Assembly: GCF_013414195.1 (NCBI RefSeq)
Contig: NZ_JAATTV010000006.1
Span: 146,648 to 210,647, forward strand
Length of the DNA stretch: 64,000 bases
Direction: 5' to 3'
DNA from: Psychrobacter sp. BI730
GTDB lineage: Bacteria > Pseudomonadota > Gammaproteobacteria > Pseudomonadales > Moraxellaceae
Shown here: positions 54,193 through 64,000 of the stretch, piece after piece
Position numbering within the stretch: position 1 is the first letter of the stretch
How the letters are laid out: every line of letters starts with the position of its first letter
Made by a program: the position numbers and the translations under genes
Notes under the pieces: model-generated
What the model was told of the DNA's origin: nothing
What the model saw: only the letters and a program-made list of their open reading frames with translations
Database searches by the model: none

Positions 54193-55440
54193 ATGAAAAC
54201 CAATAAGTTACCTGAGTCAGCATGGACTGATTCACAGGCAGCTGGTTCTCAACTTCAGCAGCCTAAGCAATCGCTCAATGACAATGAATATGGCGATGAT
54301 ACGCAACAGACAAACCAAGCTAGTAACGATGCTAGCTATAATCACGACAGCTCGAATGGCGAATATTCGCACCATCTGGCAAAAGACACGTCTTCGCAAG
54401 ACAGCTATTTTGGATACAAAAGCGCCGACAAAAGCCCTAGGGCAAAAGAGTCAGCTATGAGTAACAATGAAATAAGCAAAGATCTAAAAAATAGCAATGA
54501 GGAAAATCATGACGTGGCTAGTGGCTATAAATCATCTGGTTATAAGTCAGCGCAAAATAAGCAACTACAAAATAAGCAACCACAAAAGCTAAATGAAGAT
54601 GAGCCATTAATGTCAGGACTGTTAGAGGATCAAATAGATAATCTAAACAGTAGTTCTGAACACGCCATCGACGCTGAGAAAATCAGTGATTCATCAACAA
54701 ATAATTCATCTTACAAAGAAATACCGGAGCGCATATTTATGAATGGACTTATCAAACATACAGGCATTGCCTTAGCGATTATTATACCGTTAGCAGCGTT
54801 CTCAGCCTATGCGGCCACGCCACCAGTAAACATGGCAACTAATAACACGGCGACTAATGGCATGTCTGATGATGCGATGAGCGAGAAGACCACGACTGAT
54901 GTGCTATCGGTTAAGCCAAGCGATATTATTCATAAATCTGCAAGCACGCCAACTACTGTAGATAGCGTAGATCTGAACACCTATGCAGGTACTTGGTATG
55001 AAATCGGCCGTTTGCCGATGTATTTCCAACGTAAATGTGCTGGTGATGTTACCGCTAACTATGCTCAAAAAGAGGACGGCTCAGGAATCACGGTTACTAA
55101 TAAGTGTGTGAGCGAGGATGGTTCGGGTATTGTTGCAGAAGGCTTGGCTAAGCCAGTCGATGAAAGCGGTAGCAAACTAAAAGTGACGTTCTTACCGAAG
55201 TGGATTCGCTGGATTCCAGTCGGCCGTGCTGATTATTGGGTGCTGGCACGTGATGCAGAGTATAAAACTGCGCTAGTAGGGACGCCTGATAAGAAATACT
55301 TATGGTTACTAGCACGCTCGCCAAATATCAGTCAGGAAACGTATACTAAATATCGTCAAATTGCTCAGCAGCAAGGTTATGACTTAAAAGGGTTTACATT
55401 GACATCGCAGAGCAACCAAACAGTGAATCTAGCACCATAA
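54193..55440 (+). CDS. Lipocalin (Blc-like) with long disordered N-terminal extension
   Basis: The open frame encodes 415 residues. The C-terminal 160 are a clear lipocalin: VDLNTYAGTWYEIGRLPMYF (GxW motif near 264), YAQKEDGSGI, and LVGTPDKKYLWLLARSP, with the typical Cys pair. Before it, at residue 183, stands MNGLIKHTGIALAIIIPLAAF...AYA, a good signal peptide starting at ATG 54739 with ggag 9 bases upstream. The first 182 residues are Ser/Asn/Gln/Lys-rich, hydrophilic, with small internal repeats (SGYKS, LQNKQPQ). The upstream part is a stop-free frame and may be translated as a fusion, or the lipocalin may start at 54739. I keep the full frame. Confidence 0.7.
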   Translation: MKTNKLPESAWTDSQAAGSQLQQPKQSLNDNEYGDDTQQTNQASNDASYNHDSSNGEYSHHLAKDTSSQDSYFGYKSADKSPRAKESAMSNNEISKDLKNSNEENHDVASGYKSSGYKSAQNKQLQNKQPQKLNEDEPLMSGLLEDQIDNLNSSSEHAIDAEKISDSSTNNSSYKEIPERIFMNGLIKHTGIALAIIIPLAAFSAYAATPPVNMATNNTATNGMSDDAMSEKTTTDVLSVKPSDIIHKSASTPTTVDSVDLNTYAGTWYEIGRLPMYFQRKCAGDVTANYAQKEDGSGITVTNKCVSEDGSGIVAEGLAKPVDESGSKLKVTFLPKWIRWIPVGRADYWVLARDAEYKTALVGTPDKKYLWLLARSPNISQETYTKYRQIAQQQGYDLKGFTLTSQSNQTVNLAP

Positions 55441-55805
55441 TAGATGTAACTGAAATTACTGCTTCAGTTAGTTAAGCTCTATAGCAATTATTATTTCATC
55501 ACGTCTCGATAAGGCAGCACATATAGCTGCCTTTATTTTTATTACTAGCTGTATATGAGAATTATATATAAGAGCTATATACGAGAGTAAAACCTATTAT
55601 GCACGCTAGCTAATCGGTTACCACTGGCAAAATGAGGCGTTTTAGGCTAAAATCTAGGCGATTCAAATACTCTAGCGTCAATAACCCATATTGATAGTGG
55701 TTGATTATCATATTAGAGTCGCCATTTAGAGCATACACGACCTATCTATTTTACACTTCTTCATATTTTATTGATCATACATTACTGACCATAAGGATGT
55801 TTCTC
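55441..55805. other. 365-bp intergenic region before the GAPDH gene
   Basis: Contains the lipocalin-gene terminator (55511-55543) and then about 260 AT-rich bases with the GAPDH promoter, which I could not pinpoint. Confidence 0.55.
55511..55543 (+). terminator. Intrinsic terminator after the lipocalin gene
   Basis: Stem aaggcagc/gctgcctt, 7-base loop, followed by tttattttta. Confidence 0.82.
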
Positions 55806-57239
55806 GTGAGCAACGCTGATACCTTACGCCAATTACATCAAGACCACTTGAACAACTACAACAATCAAGAGCAACAAGCGATTGAGCTTATGGGGCTACT
55901 AAATAAGCTCTATAACAAGCAAGACGTACAAGTGACTTTGTTTGGCGAAACGCTAGACTCTACCTCAGTTGGTCAAATACTTGCTTTACATCAAAAAGTA
56001 GCACTACGCGACCATGGCGCCAAAGCTATCGATATCGCTGATACTCTAGCGATGGTAGAAGTTATTTCAGAAAATGCTGATATCCAAGCCACTCGTATCG
56101 ATGTTGGTCAATTGATTGCTAATGATACTGACTTACAAACCGCTCTACAGTCTATCAACAACGCTGGTGCTGTAAACGGCGCCACGGACGTTGTACTTTA
56201 CGGTTTTGGCCGTATCGGTCGTATCTTGACTCGTCTGCTATTGTCACAAGCGTCAAGCGCAAAAGGTCTACAGCTAAAAGCGATCGTTGTACGTCCAGCT
56301 GCTGCTGGCGACTTGGCTAAGCGCATCTCATTGCTTGAGCGTGACTCAATCCATGGTAGATTCTTAGGTGGCATTAGCATTGATGATGATAATAACGGCA
56401 TGATCGTTAATGGTCGTTTTGTACAAGTTATCTATGCCAAAGACCCAAGCGAAATCGACTATACTGCTTATGGTATCGACAATGCTCTTGTTATCGATAA
56501 CACAGGTATCTGGAAAGATGAAGCAGGCCTTGGCAAGCACTTACAGTCTACTGGCGTGAAAAAAGTGTTGCTAACAGCACCTGCTGGCGGCGATATCAAA
56601 AACGTCGTTTATGGCGTGAACAATGATACCGTTGGTGATGATACGATCGTTAGTGCTGCTAGCTGTACGACCAATGCGATTACGCCAACGCTGAATGTAT
56701 TGAATGATGAGTACGGTATTGTAAATGGTCATGTAGAGACTATTCACTCATTTACCAATGATCAGAACTTGGTTGATAACTATCATAAAGCTGACCGCCG
56801 TGGTCGTAGTGCTGTGATGAACATGGTTATCACTAGTACTGGTGCTGCAAAAGCCGTTGGTAAAGCATTGCCAGAACTAAACGGTAAGCTAACGGGTAAC
56901 GCTATACGTGTACCAACGCCAAACGTCAGCCTAGCAATTTTGAACGTGAATCTAAAAACTGCTCCAGCAAGCGCTGATGCGTTAAATGAGTTCTTGCGTA
57001 AAATGGCTAATAGCAGCACTTGGCAGTCGCAGATTGCTTACACAGATTCTACAGAAGCGGTATCAACGGATTTCGTTGGTACGACTCATGTTGGTATTAT
57101 CGATGCTCAAGCCACTATTTTGACTGACAACCAAGCTATCGTATATGTTTGGTATGACAACGAAGTAGGTTATAGTACTCAGGTATTGCGTTTGGCGACA
57201 CAAATGGCCGGAATCAGCTACGCTCAGATTCCAGCATAG
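55806..57239 (+). CDS. gap: Glyceraldehyde-3-phosphate dehydrogenase, long N-terminal form
   Basis: A 477-residue GAPDH. The first 125 residues precede the dehydrogenase and are helical and polar. The NAD fold then starts with VVLYGFGRIGRILTRLLL, the catalytic Cys is in SAASCTTNAITPTL (about 287), and the C-terminal domain has VYVWYDNEVGYSTQVLRLA. The long form occurs in Pseudomonas and Acinetobacter and often works in gluconeogenesis rather than glycolysis. I chose GTG 55806 (MSNADTLRQLH) because aagga stands 8 bases upstream; ATG 55797 would add three residues and lacks that spacing. Confidence 0.93.
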   Translation: MSNADTLRQLHQDHLNNYNNQEQQAIELMGLLNKLYNKQDVQVTLFGETLDSTSVGQILALHQKVALRDHGAKAIDIADTLAMVEVISENADIQATRIDVGQLIANDTDLQTALQSINNAGAVNGATDVVLYGFGRIGRILTRLLLSQASSAKGLQLKAIVVRPAAAGDLAKRISLLERDSIHGRFLGGISIDDDNNGMIVNGRFVQVIYAKDPSEIDYTAYGIDNALVIDNTGIWKDEAGLGKHLQSTGVKKVLLTAPAGGDIKNVVYGVNNDTVGDDTIVSAASCTTNAITPTLNVLNDEYGIVNGHVETIHSFTNDQNLVDNYHKADRRGRSAVMNMVITSTGAAKAVGKALPELNGKLTGNAIRVPTPNVSLAILNVNLKTAPASADALNEFLRKMANSSTWQSQIAYTDSTEAVSTDFVGTTHVGIIDAQATILTDNQAIVYVWYDNEVGYSTQVLRLATQMAGISYAQIPA

Positions 57240-57360
57240 ATTACTAAATACAGTAGAGCAATAATGTCATACCAAGTATAGTAGGGCTATCGTGTCATAA
57301 GATTGCGCTGTAGCAGATATTACTTTGAATAGCTTGGTAGGACTTTAACTGTCATACTTA

Positions 57361-57393
57361 AACACCCGATAGTCCGATTGATTATCGGGTGTT
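57361..57393 (+). terminator. Hairpin downstream of the GAPDH gene
   Basis: Perfect 11-bp stem aacacccgata/tatcgggtgtt with an 11-base loop. The tail attgtca has only a weak T-run, so termination efficiency is uncertain. Confidence 0.6.
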
Positions 57394-57513
57394 ATTGTCA
57401 TAATGGGCACTAAGTAAAAGTAGACTTTATACAGTGTTTATTTTGACGCAACAACATAGCAAAACCCCAAAATACAACCGTTGGTTGTAACCAGTTTCTA
57501 GACTGGATTGTGA

Positions 57514-58734
<1,221 letters not shown>

Positions 58735-58812
58735 GCTAGTATGCTTGAGCAGTTATATTTGAATTGTGAATTTAATCCCTACAATCAATTGATATGAAAA
58801 AAAGGAGTTTAT

Positions 58813-59985
58813 ATGGCAGATGACATAGCAAACACGATGGAAGAAGCAAGATTTGTTAAGCAAACTCGCAACTTTGATATTCAGCGCGTTATTGTCAAAA
58901 TTGGTTCATCACTATTAACCAATAACGGTCGAGGGCTGGATCGTACTGCCATATATGAGTGGGCAAAGCAAATTGCTAAGCTGCACAAAAAAGGCGTTGA
59001 GGTACTGCTAGTATCATCAGGTGCTGTTGCTGAAGGTGTGGTACGTATGAACCTTGAGGAACGTCCCAAGAAACTAGCAGCACTACAAGCCTGTGCTTCT
59101 ATTGGTCAAATGGGGTTGATTGAAACATGGTGGTCAGCTTTGATTCAGCATGGCATTCAAAGCTCGCAGCTACTCCTAACTCATGATGATTTGTCTAATC
59201 GTAGCCGTTACCTCAACACGACGGGTGCGCTGACACAGTTATTAGAATGGCGCGTACTACCTGTTATCAATGAAAACGATACCATTACGATTGATGAGAT
59301 TAAATTTGGCGATAACGATACCTTGGGTGCGATGGCAGCCGCAATGGTTAATGCTGATTTGTACATTATCTTAACCGATCAAGAAGGTGTCTTCACTGAT
59401 AACCCACGTGATAATCCTGACGCTAAGATGATTCGTCAAGAACGTGCAATGGCTGATTATTTATTTGATATTGCAGGAGACGGCGGCAAGCTTGGACGCG
59501 GTGGTATGCTAACCAAAATCCGTGCTGGACGCCTTGCTGCTATGGGTGGCTGTCCTACTGTTATCGTTAGCGGTGCTATTGATGACGTTATTACCCGTGT
59601 GGTATCAGGCGAAGCGGTAGGTACGTTATTGACGACTAATGACGAAGATAAAATCATTGCGCGTAAGCAATGGCTAGCTGCGCATCTACGTATGTCAGGT
59701 AGCTTGGTCGTTGATGCAGGCGCTGCAAGAGCATTGACTGAGCACAACAGAAGTTTATTGCCAGTGGGTGTTGTAGAAGTGCAGGGCGGATTTGATGAAG
59801 GTGATGTGGTAGAAATCATTCATCAAGATACGGGCGAACGCATAGCCGTTGGGCAGGTAAACTTTTCATCGAATGATGCGCGCCGCGTCGCTCGTGAGCG
59901 TACTGAACAGTTCGATAAGATCTTTGGCAGTAGCGAAGAACGTGTCGTCATGGTACACCGCGACAACCTTGCATTAACTGTATAG
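58813..59985 (+). CDS. proB: Glutamate 5-kinase
   Basis: A 390-residue first enzyme of proline synthesis. The amino-acid-kinase domain starts with RVIVKIGSSLLTNNGRGLD, with NENDTITIDEIKFGDND and GTGGMLTK-like KLGRGGMLTKIRAGRLA following. The C-terminal PUA domain (about 290-385) is the type with a regulatory role. Residues 1-20 are a short extra N-terminus compared with E. coli (367). A ggag ribosome site precedes the ATG. The obgE-proB pairing is common; proA is not nearby. Confidence 0.96.
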   Translation: MADDIANTMEEARFVKQTRNFDIQRVIVKIGSSLLTNNGRGLDRTAIYEWAKQIAKLHKKGVEVLLVSSGAVAEGVVRMNLEERPKKLAALQACASIGQMGLIETWWSALIQHGIQSSQLLLTHDDLSNRSRYLNTTGALTQLLEWRVLPVINENDTITIDEIKFGDNDTLGAMAAAMVNADLYIILTDQEGVFTDNPRDNPDAKMIRQERAMADYLFDIAGDGGKLGRGGMLTKIRAGRLAAMGGCPTVIVSGAIDDVITRVVSGEAVGTLLTTNDEDKIIARKQWLAAHLRMSGSLVVDAGAARALTEHNRSLLPVGVVEVQGGFDEGDVVEIIHQDTGERIAVGQVNFSSNDARRVARERTEQFDKIFGSSEERVVMVHRDNLALTV

Positions 59986-60024
59986 CGCTTTTATATAACC
60001 TTTTTTATTCAACTTATTTTATCC

Positions 60025-60064
60025 AGCACAATATCCATTGATAAATATGGATATTGTGCTGTTT
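60025..60064 (+). terminator. 14-bp hairpin in the proB-hemE gap, terminator or attenuator
   Basis: Perfect stem agcacaatatccat/atggatattgtgct with an 8-base loop, followed by gtttt. The hairpin ends only 17 bases before the hemE ATG, so it either terminates proB or lies in the hemE leader next to its ribosome site (tggaga). Confidence 0.6.
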
Positions 60065-60077
60065 TGGAGATTTGTAC

Positions 60078-61214
60078 ATGAGTGCTTCAGACGGTAGTAA
60101 CTCGGTTCAGCAACAGTTTGCACCTTTAAAAAATGATAGATTGCTACGTGCATTACGTTTTGAACCCATTGATACCACACCGGTATGGATGATGCGTCAA
60201 GCTGGTCGTTATTTACCAGAATATAAAGCCACTCGTGCTGAATCGGGTGATTTTATGAGTCTGTGCAAAGATACAGCCCGCGCTACTGAAGTGACTCTAC
60301 AGCCATTGCGCCGCTATGACTTAGATGCTGCTATTTTGTTTAGTGATATTCTAACTATCCCTGATGCGATGGGATTGGGCTTGTATTTCGAAACAGGTGA
60401 AGGCCCGAAGTTCAAACATCCTATTCGTAAGCAGGCTGATCTTGATAGATTGCCAGTGCTTGAGCCAAACGACTCTCTAGATTATGTAATGCGTGCTGTA
60501 ACCAGTATTCGTAAAGCATTGAATGGTCAAGTTCCATTATTTGGTTTCTCTGGTAGTCCGTGGACGTTGGCTACTTATATGATAGAAGGCGGTAGCTCGA
60601 AAGATTATCGTTATACCAAAGGCTTCTTATATAGTAACCCTGATTTTCTACATCAGTTATTAGACAAGCTTGCGACGTCAGTTATTGACTATTTAGATGC
60701 CCAAATCGTCGCTGGTGCTCAAATTGTACAGATATTTGATAGTTGGGGCGGGGCGTTAGGCCATCGTCAATTTATCGAATTTTCACACATTTACAATAAG
60801 CGTATTGTCGCTGAACTAAAAGAACGTCATCCACAAGTACCTGTAGTGCTATTCACTAAAGGTGGTGGGTTATGGCTTGATATTCAGGCTGACAGCGAAG
60901 CGGACGTGTTAGGTTTAGATTGGACTATGCCGATTGATCGTGCGCGTCAAGTATTGACTGAAAGTCAGCGTCAGTTGAACAAGAAGCATAAAAAATTGCA
61001 AAGCAGCAAAGCTATCCAAGGTAACTTAGATCCAGCGACATTATATGGCTCGCCTGCAACTATCCGTTCGGAAGTGAACGCCATGCTTGACCGTGCTTAC
61101 GCTGACGGTGAAAAGACTGGTTACATAGCAAACTTAGGTCACGGTATCACCCAATGGGTTAACCCTGACAATGCCAAAGTGTTTGTAGATGCAGTACACG
61201 ACTATAAAATTTAA
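60078..61214 (+). CDS. hemE: Uroporphyrinogen decarboxylase
   Basis: A 378-residue HemE that decarboxylates uroporphyrinogen III in heme synthesis. Signatures are [18 protein letters not shown] and [19 protein letters not shown], with the substrate-binding Asp in LFSDILT; the C-terminal NLGHGI is typical. ATG 60078 (MSASDGS) follows a ggaga site; an in-frame ATG 24 bases upstream lies inside a hairpin and is unlikely. It is about 25 residues longer than in E. coli because of an insertion of charged residues near 310-320 ([11 protein letters not shown]). Confidence 0.97.
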   Translation: MSASDGSNSVQQQFAPLKNDRLLRALRFEPIDTTPVWMMRQAGRYLPEYKATRAESGDFMSLCKDTARATEVTLQPLRRYDLDAAILFSDILTIPDAMGLGLYFETGEGPKFKHPIRKQADLDRLPVLEPNDSLDYVMRAVTSIRKALNGQVPLFGFSGSPWTLATYMIEGGSSKDYRYTKGFLYSNPDFLHQLLDKLATSVIDYLDAQIVAGAQIVQIFDSWGGALGHRQFIEFSHIYNKRIVAELKERHPQVPVVLFTKGGGLWLDIQADSEADVLGLDWTMPIDRARQVLTESQRQLNKKHKKLQSSKAIQGNLDPATLYGSPATIRSEVNAMLDRAYADGEKTGYIANLGHGITQWVNPDNAKVFVDAVHDYKI

Positions 61215-61323
61215 GAGTCAGAATATTTAGAGACTGATTCTGTATTTGTAGAATTACACGCATTACAGGCAAACATAGAATCTATCAGTGCATATTTAGT
61301 ATTTACCAAGAAAAGGGTGTTTT

Positions 61324-62391
61324 ATGATTTCAGCAGCGATCGTCGGTGGTACAGGCTATACGGGTATTGAGCTCATTCGCTTATTATCTGCCCATCCTGA
61401 GGTTTCTATTGATTTATTAACTTCTCGTAGCGAAGCTGGCACTCGTGCTGATGAAATTTTCCCGAGCTTACGCGGTGTGTCTGACAGCGTTTTTAGCGAC
61501 TTGGGTAATAATACGCTTGCTGCATTGCAAAAATGTGATGTTGTGTTTTTTGCGACGCCACATGGCGTAGCAATGAAGCAAGCTGAAGCGCTTACACAAG
61601 CTGGCGTCAAGGTTATCGATTTGGCTGCTGACTTTCGTTTGCAGTCACTGACTGACTTTGAGCATTGGTACAAGCAGTCACATGCTTGTCCTGAATTGTT
61701 AAAAAAAGCAGTCTACGGTCTACCAGAAATCAATCGTGACAAGCTTGCGAATGCGTTATTAGTAGGCAACCCAGGTTGTTATCCAACCACTGCAATCTTG
61801 GGCCTAAAACCAATTATCGAAGCCCAGAATAAGCAAGCAGAGCGTTTGATTGAGTCTCGTATCGTAATTGATGCAAAATCTGGTGTGTCTGGCGCAGGTC
61901 GTCAAGCATCACTTGCACTTAACTATGCTGAGACAACGGATAGCTTTAAGGCTTATAGCGTCGAAGGCCATCGTCATTTACCAGAGATTGAGCAGGGTGT
62001 CGCACAGTTATTAGACAGTCAGTTTACACATCGTATTCGCTTTTTGCCGCATTTAGTACCGATGATTCGTGGCATGCTAAGCTCTATTCATATGGAGCTG
62101 ACCAATGCTGGCGCTGCTATCGATTGGCAGCAAGCGTTTGAAAGTAGCTATGCGTCAGAGTTGTTTGTTGATGTCATGCCAAAAGGTCTTTATCCTGATA
62201 CGCGCAGTGTTCGCGCTAGTAACCGTCTACGCATTGCCGTACATCAGGACAATGAGCGCGCTGAGCTAACAGTTATCGTCGTTCAAGATAACTTAGTCAA
62301 AGGTGCTGCTGGGCAGGCTGTGCAAAACATGAATGTGATGTTCGGTTTTGATGAGTCAATGGGGCTGAACTTTGCACCGATTGTTCCTTAA
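61324..62391 (+). CDS. argC: N-acetyl-gamma-glutamyl-phosphate reductase
   Basis: A 355-residue NADPH-dependent reductase of arginine synthesis. The N-terminal Rossmann motif is AAIVGGTGYTGIELIRLL, the catalytic Cys is in VGNPGCYPT (about residue 152), and a VSGAGR loop and EGHRHLPEIEQ segment identify ArgC. It belongs to the same aldehyde-dehydrogenase group as asd. It is preceded by a 109-base gap after hemE without a clear terminator. Confidence 0.97.
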   Translation: MISAAIVGGTGYTGIELIRLLSAHPEVSIDLLTSRSEAGTRADEIFPSLRGVSDSVFSDLGNNTLAALQKCDVVFFATPHGVAMKQAEALTQAGVKVIDLAADFRLQSLTDFEHWYKQSHACPELLKKAVYGLPEINRDKLANALLVGNPGCYPTTAILGLKPIIEAQNKQAERLIESRIVIDAKSGVSGAGRQASLALNYAETTDSFKAYSVEGHRHLPEIEQGVAQLLDSQFTHRIRFLPHLVPMIRGMLSSIHMELTNAGAAIDWQQAFESSYASELFVDVMPKGLYPDTRSVRASNRLRIAVHQDNERAELTVIVVQDNLVKGAAGQAVQNMNVMFGFDESMGLNFAPIVP

Positions 62392-62494
62392 TATCAACGA
62401 CTTCATATTCCAATCATTCACATTTACGGTGCTAGGTATTGATTATAAATTCGGCTATAATGACTTGCCCTTACCCTTAAGAGATACTGTCTAG

Positions 62495-63361
62495 ATGCGT
62501 GTTCAGCTCGTACTACGCTTTTGCTCACAGCCAGCACGTCTATCGTGCAAAGACTCGGTTATACCTAGCTTGGAGCGCAAACAGCATTCCTTTAGAAATA
62601 ATAATGTCCCTATAAGTGGTATTGCTAGCTCACAACGCGGCGCTTCTACATTGGTGTTGGCACTGTTCGTTGTAGCCGTATTAGTGACAGCGGTGGTTGG
62701 GCTGGTATTCGGTCATAAGCTTGGTTACCAACGTGGCCTTCATTCGATGGAAACAGAAGCCAAGCAAGCAATCATCGATAGCACTGAAGCGACACAAGCG
62801 CTAGAAGATTTGCGCCTTAGCAATAAGATAGCTACTAACCAAGCGGCAACTGCCAAACAAGAACTGGCTATCAGTTTGGCTAATTTAAAAGAACTGCGTG
62901 AAAGCCAGCAAGAATTGACGGTAGAAAATAAACAAGTGTCACAGCTCAATGAGCTATATTCAGATGTCATCCGTGAGAAAGGTGGTATGCCTTTACAGGT
63001 ATTAGGTGCCAAAATTTCTCCACTACCTGAAAATGCTTTTGAGTATGGTTTTGATATTGGGATGCTTAGTAGCGATGGTCAAGCCAAACGCTTAAGGCCT
63101 GTATTGACGCTACTTAACAATGATGATCTTGTAGAAGTACCTCTTGACCCTGCATACCATATGATCGAAGGTATCGTTCGGATACGTGGTCGCTTTGTAA
63201 TGCCATCAGGCTTTAGACCATTGCAAGCCAAACTGACTTTGCAAGCTGGTGGTCAGAAAGTAGAGCAATTGTATGACTGGAAGCTCGGTGATAGTGTGGA
63301 AAACATGCTACCATCGCTCCTAGATTTACCAGAAGTTGATGAAAGTCCTATCGTACCTTAA
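62495..63361 (+). CDS. DUF6776-like membrane-anchored coiled-coil protein
   Basis: A 288-residue protein. Residues 1-48 are basic and polar, a single membrane helix spans about 50-72 (TLVLALFVVAVLVTAVVGLV), and a coiled coil of about 75-150 follows (TEATQALEDLRLSNKIATNQ). The C-terminal 125 residues are beta-rich with LLNNDDLVEVPLD, IVRIRGRFVMPSGFRPLQAK and ending DESPIVP. The layout matches small gammaproteobacterial proteins near argC and erpA annotated DUF6776, of unknown role. A shorter start inside the basic region cannot be excluded. Function not known. Confidence 0.7.
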   Translation: MRVQLVLRFCSQPARLSCKDSVIPSLERKQHSFRNNNVPISGIASSQRGASTLVLALFVVAVLVTAVVGLVFGHKLGYQRGLHSMETEAKQAIIDSTEATQALEDLRLSNKIATNQAATAKQELAISLANLKELRESQQELTVENKQVSQLNELYSDVIREKGGMPLQVLGAKISPLPENAFEYGFDIGMLSSDGQAKRLRPVLTLLNNDDLVEVPLDPAYHMIEGIVRIRGRFVMPSGFRPLQAKLTLQAGGQKVEQLYDWKLGDSVENMLPSLLDLPEVDESPIVP

Positions 63362-63515
63362 TTACCTCATGTCTTAATGAAATACTCAGTGACGATGCTG
63401 TGGTTGAAATCAAAGCACAATGACCTTAATTAGTAGTTGTGCTTTATACCATGCCTTATCGCCTGCCTTAACAACCTCTTCTATCTTAAACTTACCTTAT
63501 AATTATATTTTGATT

Positions 63516-63923
63516 ATGATGAAAAAAATGATATCACAAGCCACGCCAACGGTTGCTGATTGGCACTTTCCCAATATGCCTCCTCATCGTGCACAAGACG
63601 GTGATACCGATGGTGAAACGTCACCGCAAGCAGATGTATTGGTCGCAGAGCCTGAAGTAGCCAAACCGCCTATGTATGCGGTCGTTATGTACAATGACAA
63701 CTACACGCCGATGGAGTTTGTGGTATACATATTGCAGTCAGAATTTCGTCATAGTATGGATTCTGCGGTCGAGATTATGCTGACTATTCATAATAGCAGC
63801 AAAGGTATTGCTGGCATTTATCCCAAAGATATTGCCGAGACTAAGGCCAAAAAAGTAAATAGTCTGGCACATCGTGAAGGTTATCCGTTATTGACCCAAA
63901 TCGAACCGCATCAAGGAGAGTAG
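63516..63923 (+). CDS. clpS: ATP-dependent Clp protease adaptor ClpS
   Basis: A 135-residue N-degron adaptor for ClpAP. After a variable 50-residue polar tail, the core reads MYAVVMYNDNYTPMEFVVYI (the DNYTPM substrate pocket), FRHSMDSAVEIMLTIHNSSKG and IYPKDIAETKAKKVNSLAHRE, ending with a Leu-Thr beta strand. The tail is longer than in E. coli ClpS (106 residues). ATG 63516 and 63519 are equally plausible starts because the ribosome site is weak. clpA would be expected immediately downstream, beyond the window. Confidence 0.94.
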   Translation: MMKKMISQATPTVADWHFPNMPPHRAQDGDTDGETSPQADVLVAEPEVAKPPMYAVVMYNDNYTPMEFVVYILQSEFRHSMDSAVEIMLTIHNSSKGIAGIYPKDIAETKAKKVNSLAHREGYPLLTQIEPHQGE

Positions 63924-64000
63924 GAGCCCATCTCAGATTCTGTGTAACTGCCATTTAGATTAAATGCCTGCTTATACGATCATCAAACATAATCATAAAG

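Overview
The window looks like a chromosomal segment of a gammaproteobacterium of the Moraxellaceae, most probably Psychrobacter. This is inferred from the moderately AT-rich composition, the gene order pyrH-frr-uppS-cdsA-dxr-rseP-bamA-lpxD-fabZ-lpxA, the pairing of lptD-surA with a divergent amgK-murU, a long-form GAPDH, a CioAB-type cytochrome bd oxidase, and the Asn/Ser/Asp-rich disordered extensions on envelope proteins. It could not be checked by database search. Almost everything is core chromosome; no insertion sequence, prophage, integrase, CRISPR array or toxin-antitoxin pair was recognised. Layout: 1-2050 is a small accessory-looking stretch with the 3' part of a Ser/Thr kinase gene, a DJ-1/PfpI protein, a 26-bp perfect palindrome, a ribbon-helix-helix protein gene and a second, orphan copy of the kinase gene's last codons. 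It abuts the 3' end of a tRNA-Leu(UAG). 2356-5603 (minus) is the nitrogen two-component pair ntrC/ntrB, divergent from rimO. 7495-19141 (plus) is the conserved growth and envelope block: UMP kinase, ribosome recycling, undecaprenyl-PP and phospholipid precursors, the MEP pathway, RseP, BamA and early lipid A synthesis, without skp or lpxB. 19444-26050 holds an NSS symporter, tgt, a SOUL protein, asd and a membrane-anchored EEP-family protein. 26234-33134 is surA and lptD facing amgK-murU (outer-membrane LPS export against cell-wall recycling). 33317-36041 is cytochrome bd (cydA-cydB plus a 38-aa DUF2474-like ORF). 36493-42859 (minus) carries a large lipoprotein serine hydrolase, a TPR-like exported protein, coq7 and an MFS transporter. 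43343-52000 is tamA-tamB, with a TamA about twice the usual size. 52152-57239 holds a Fur-box-preceded hemP, mutT (Nudix-ThiE-like), a lipocalin with a long disordered N-terminus, and GAPDH. 57529-63923 is obgE-proB-hemE-argC, a DUF6776-like membrane protein and clpS (clpA would be expected just past the end). The unifying theme is outer-membrane biogenesis: BamA, SurA, LptD, LpxD/FabZ/LpxA, TamA/TamB, RseP and the AmgK/MurU recycling shunt are all here. The most unusual things seen are the disordered additions to TamA (about 320 residues N-terminal plus about 175 residues inside POTRA 3), LptD and the lipocalin; the duplicated kinase tail and the palindrome in front of the RHH gene; and two small genes, hemP and the DUF2474-like ORF, that are easy to overlook.
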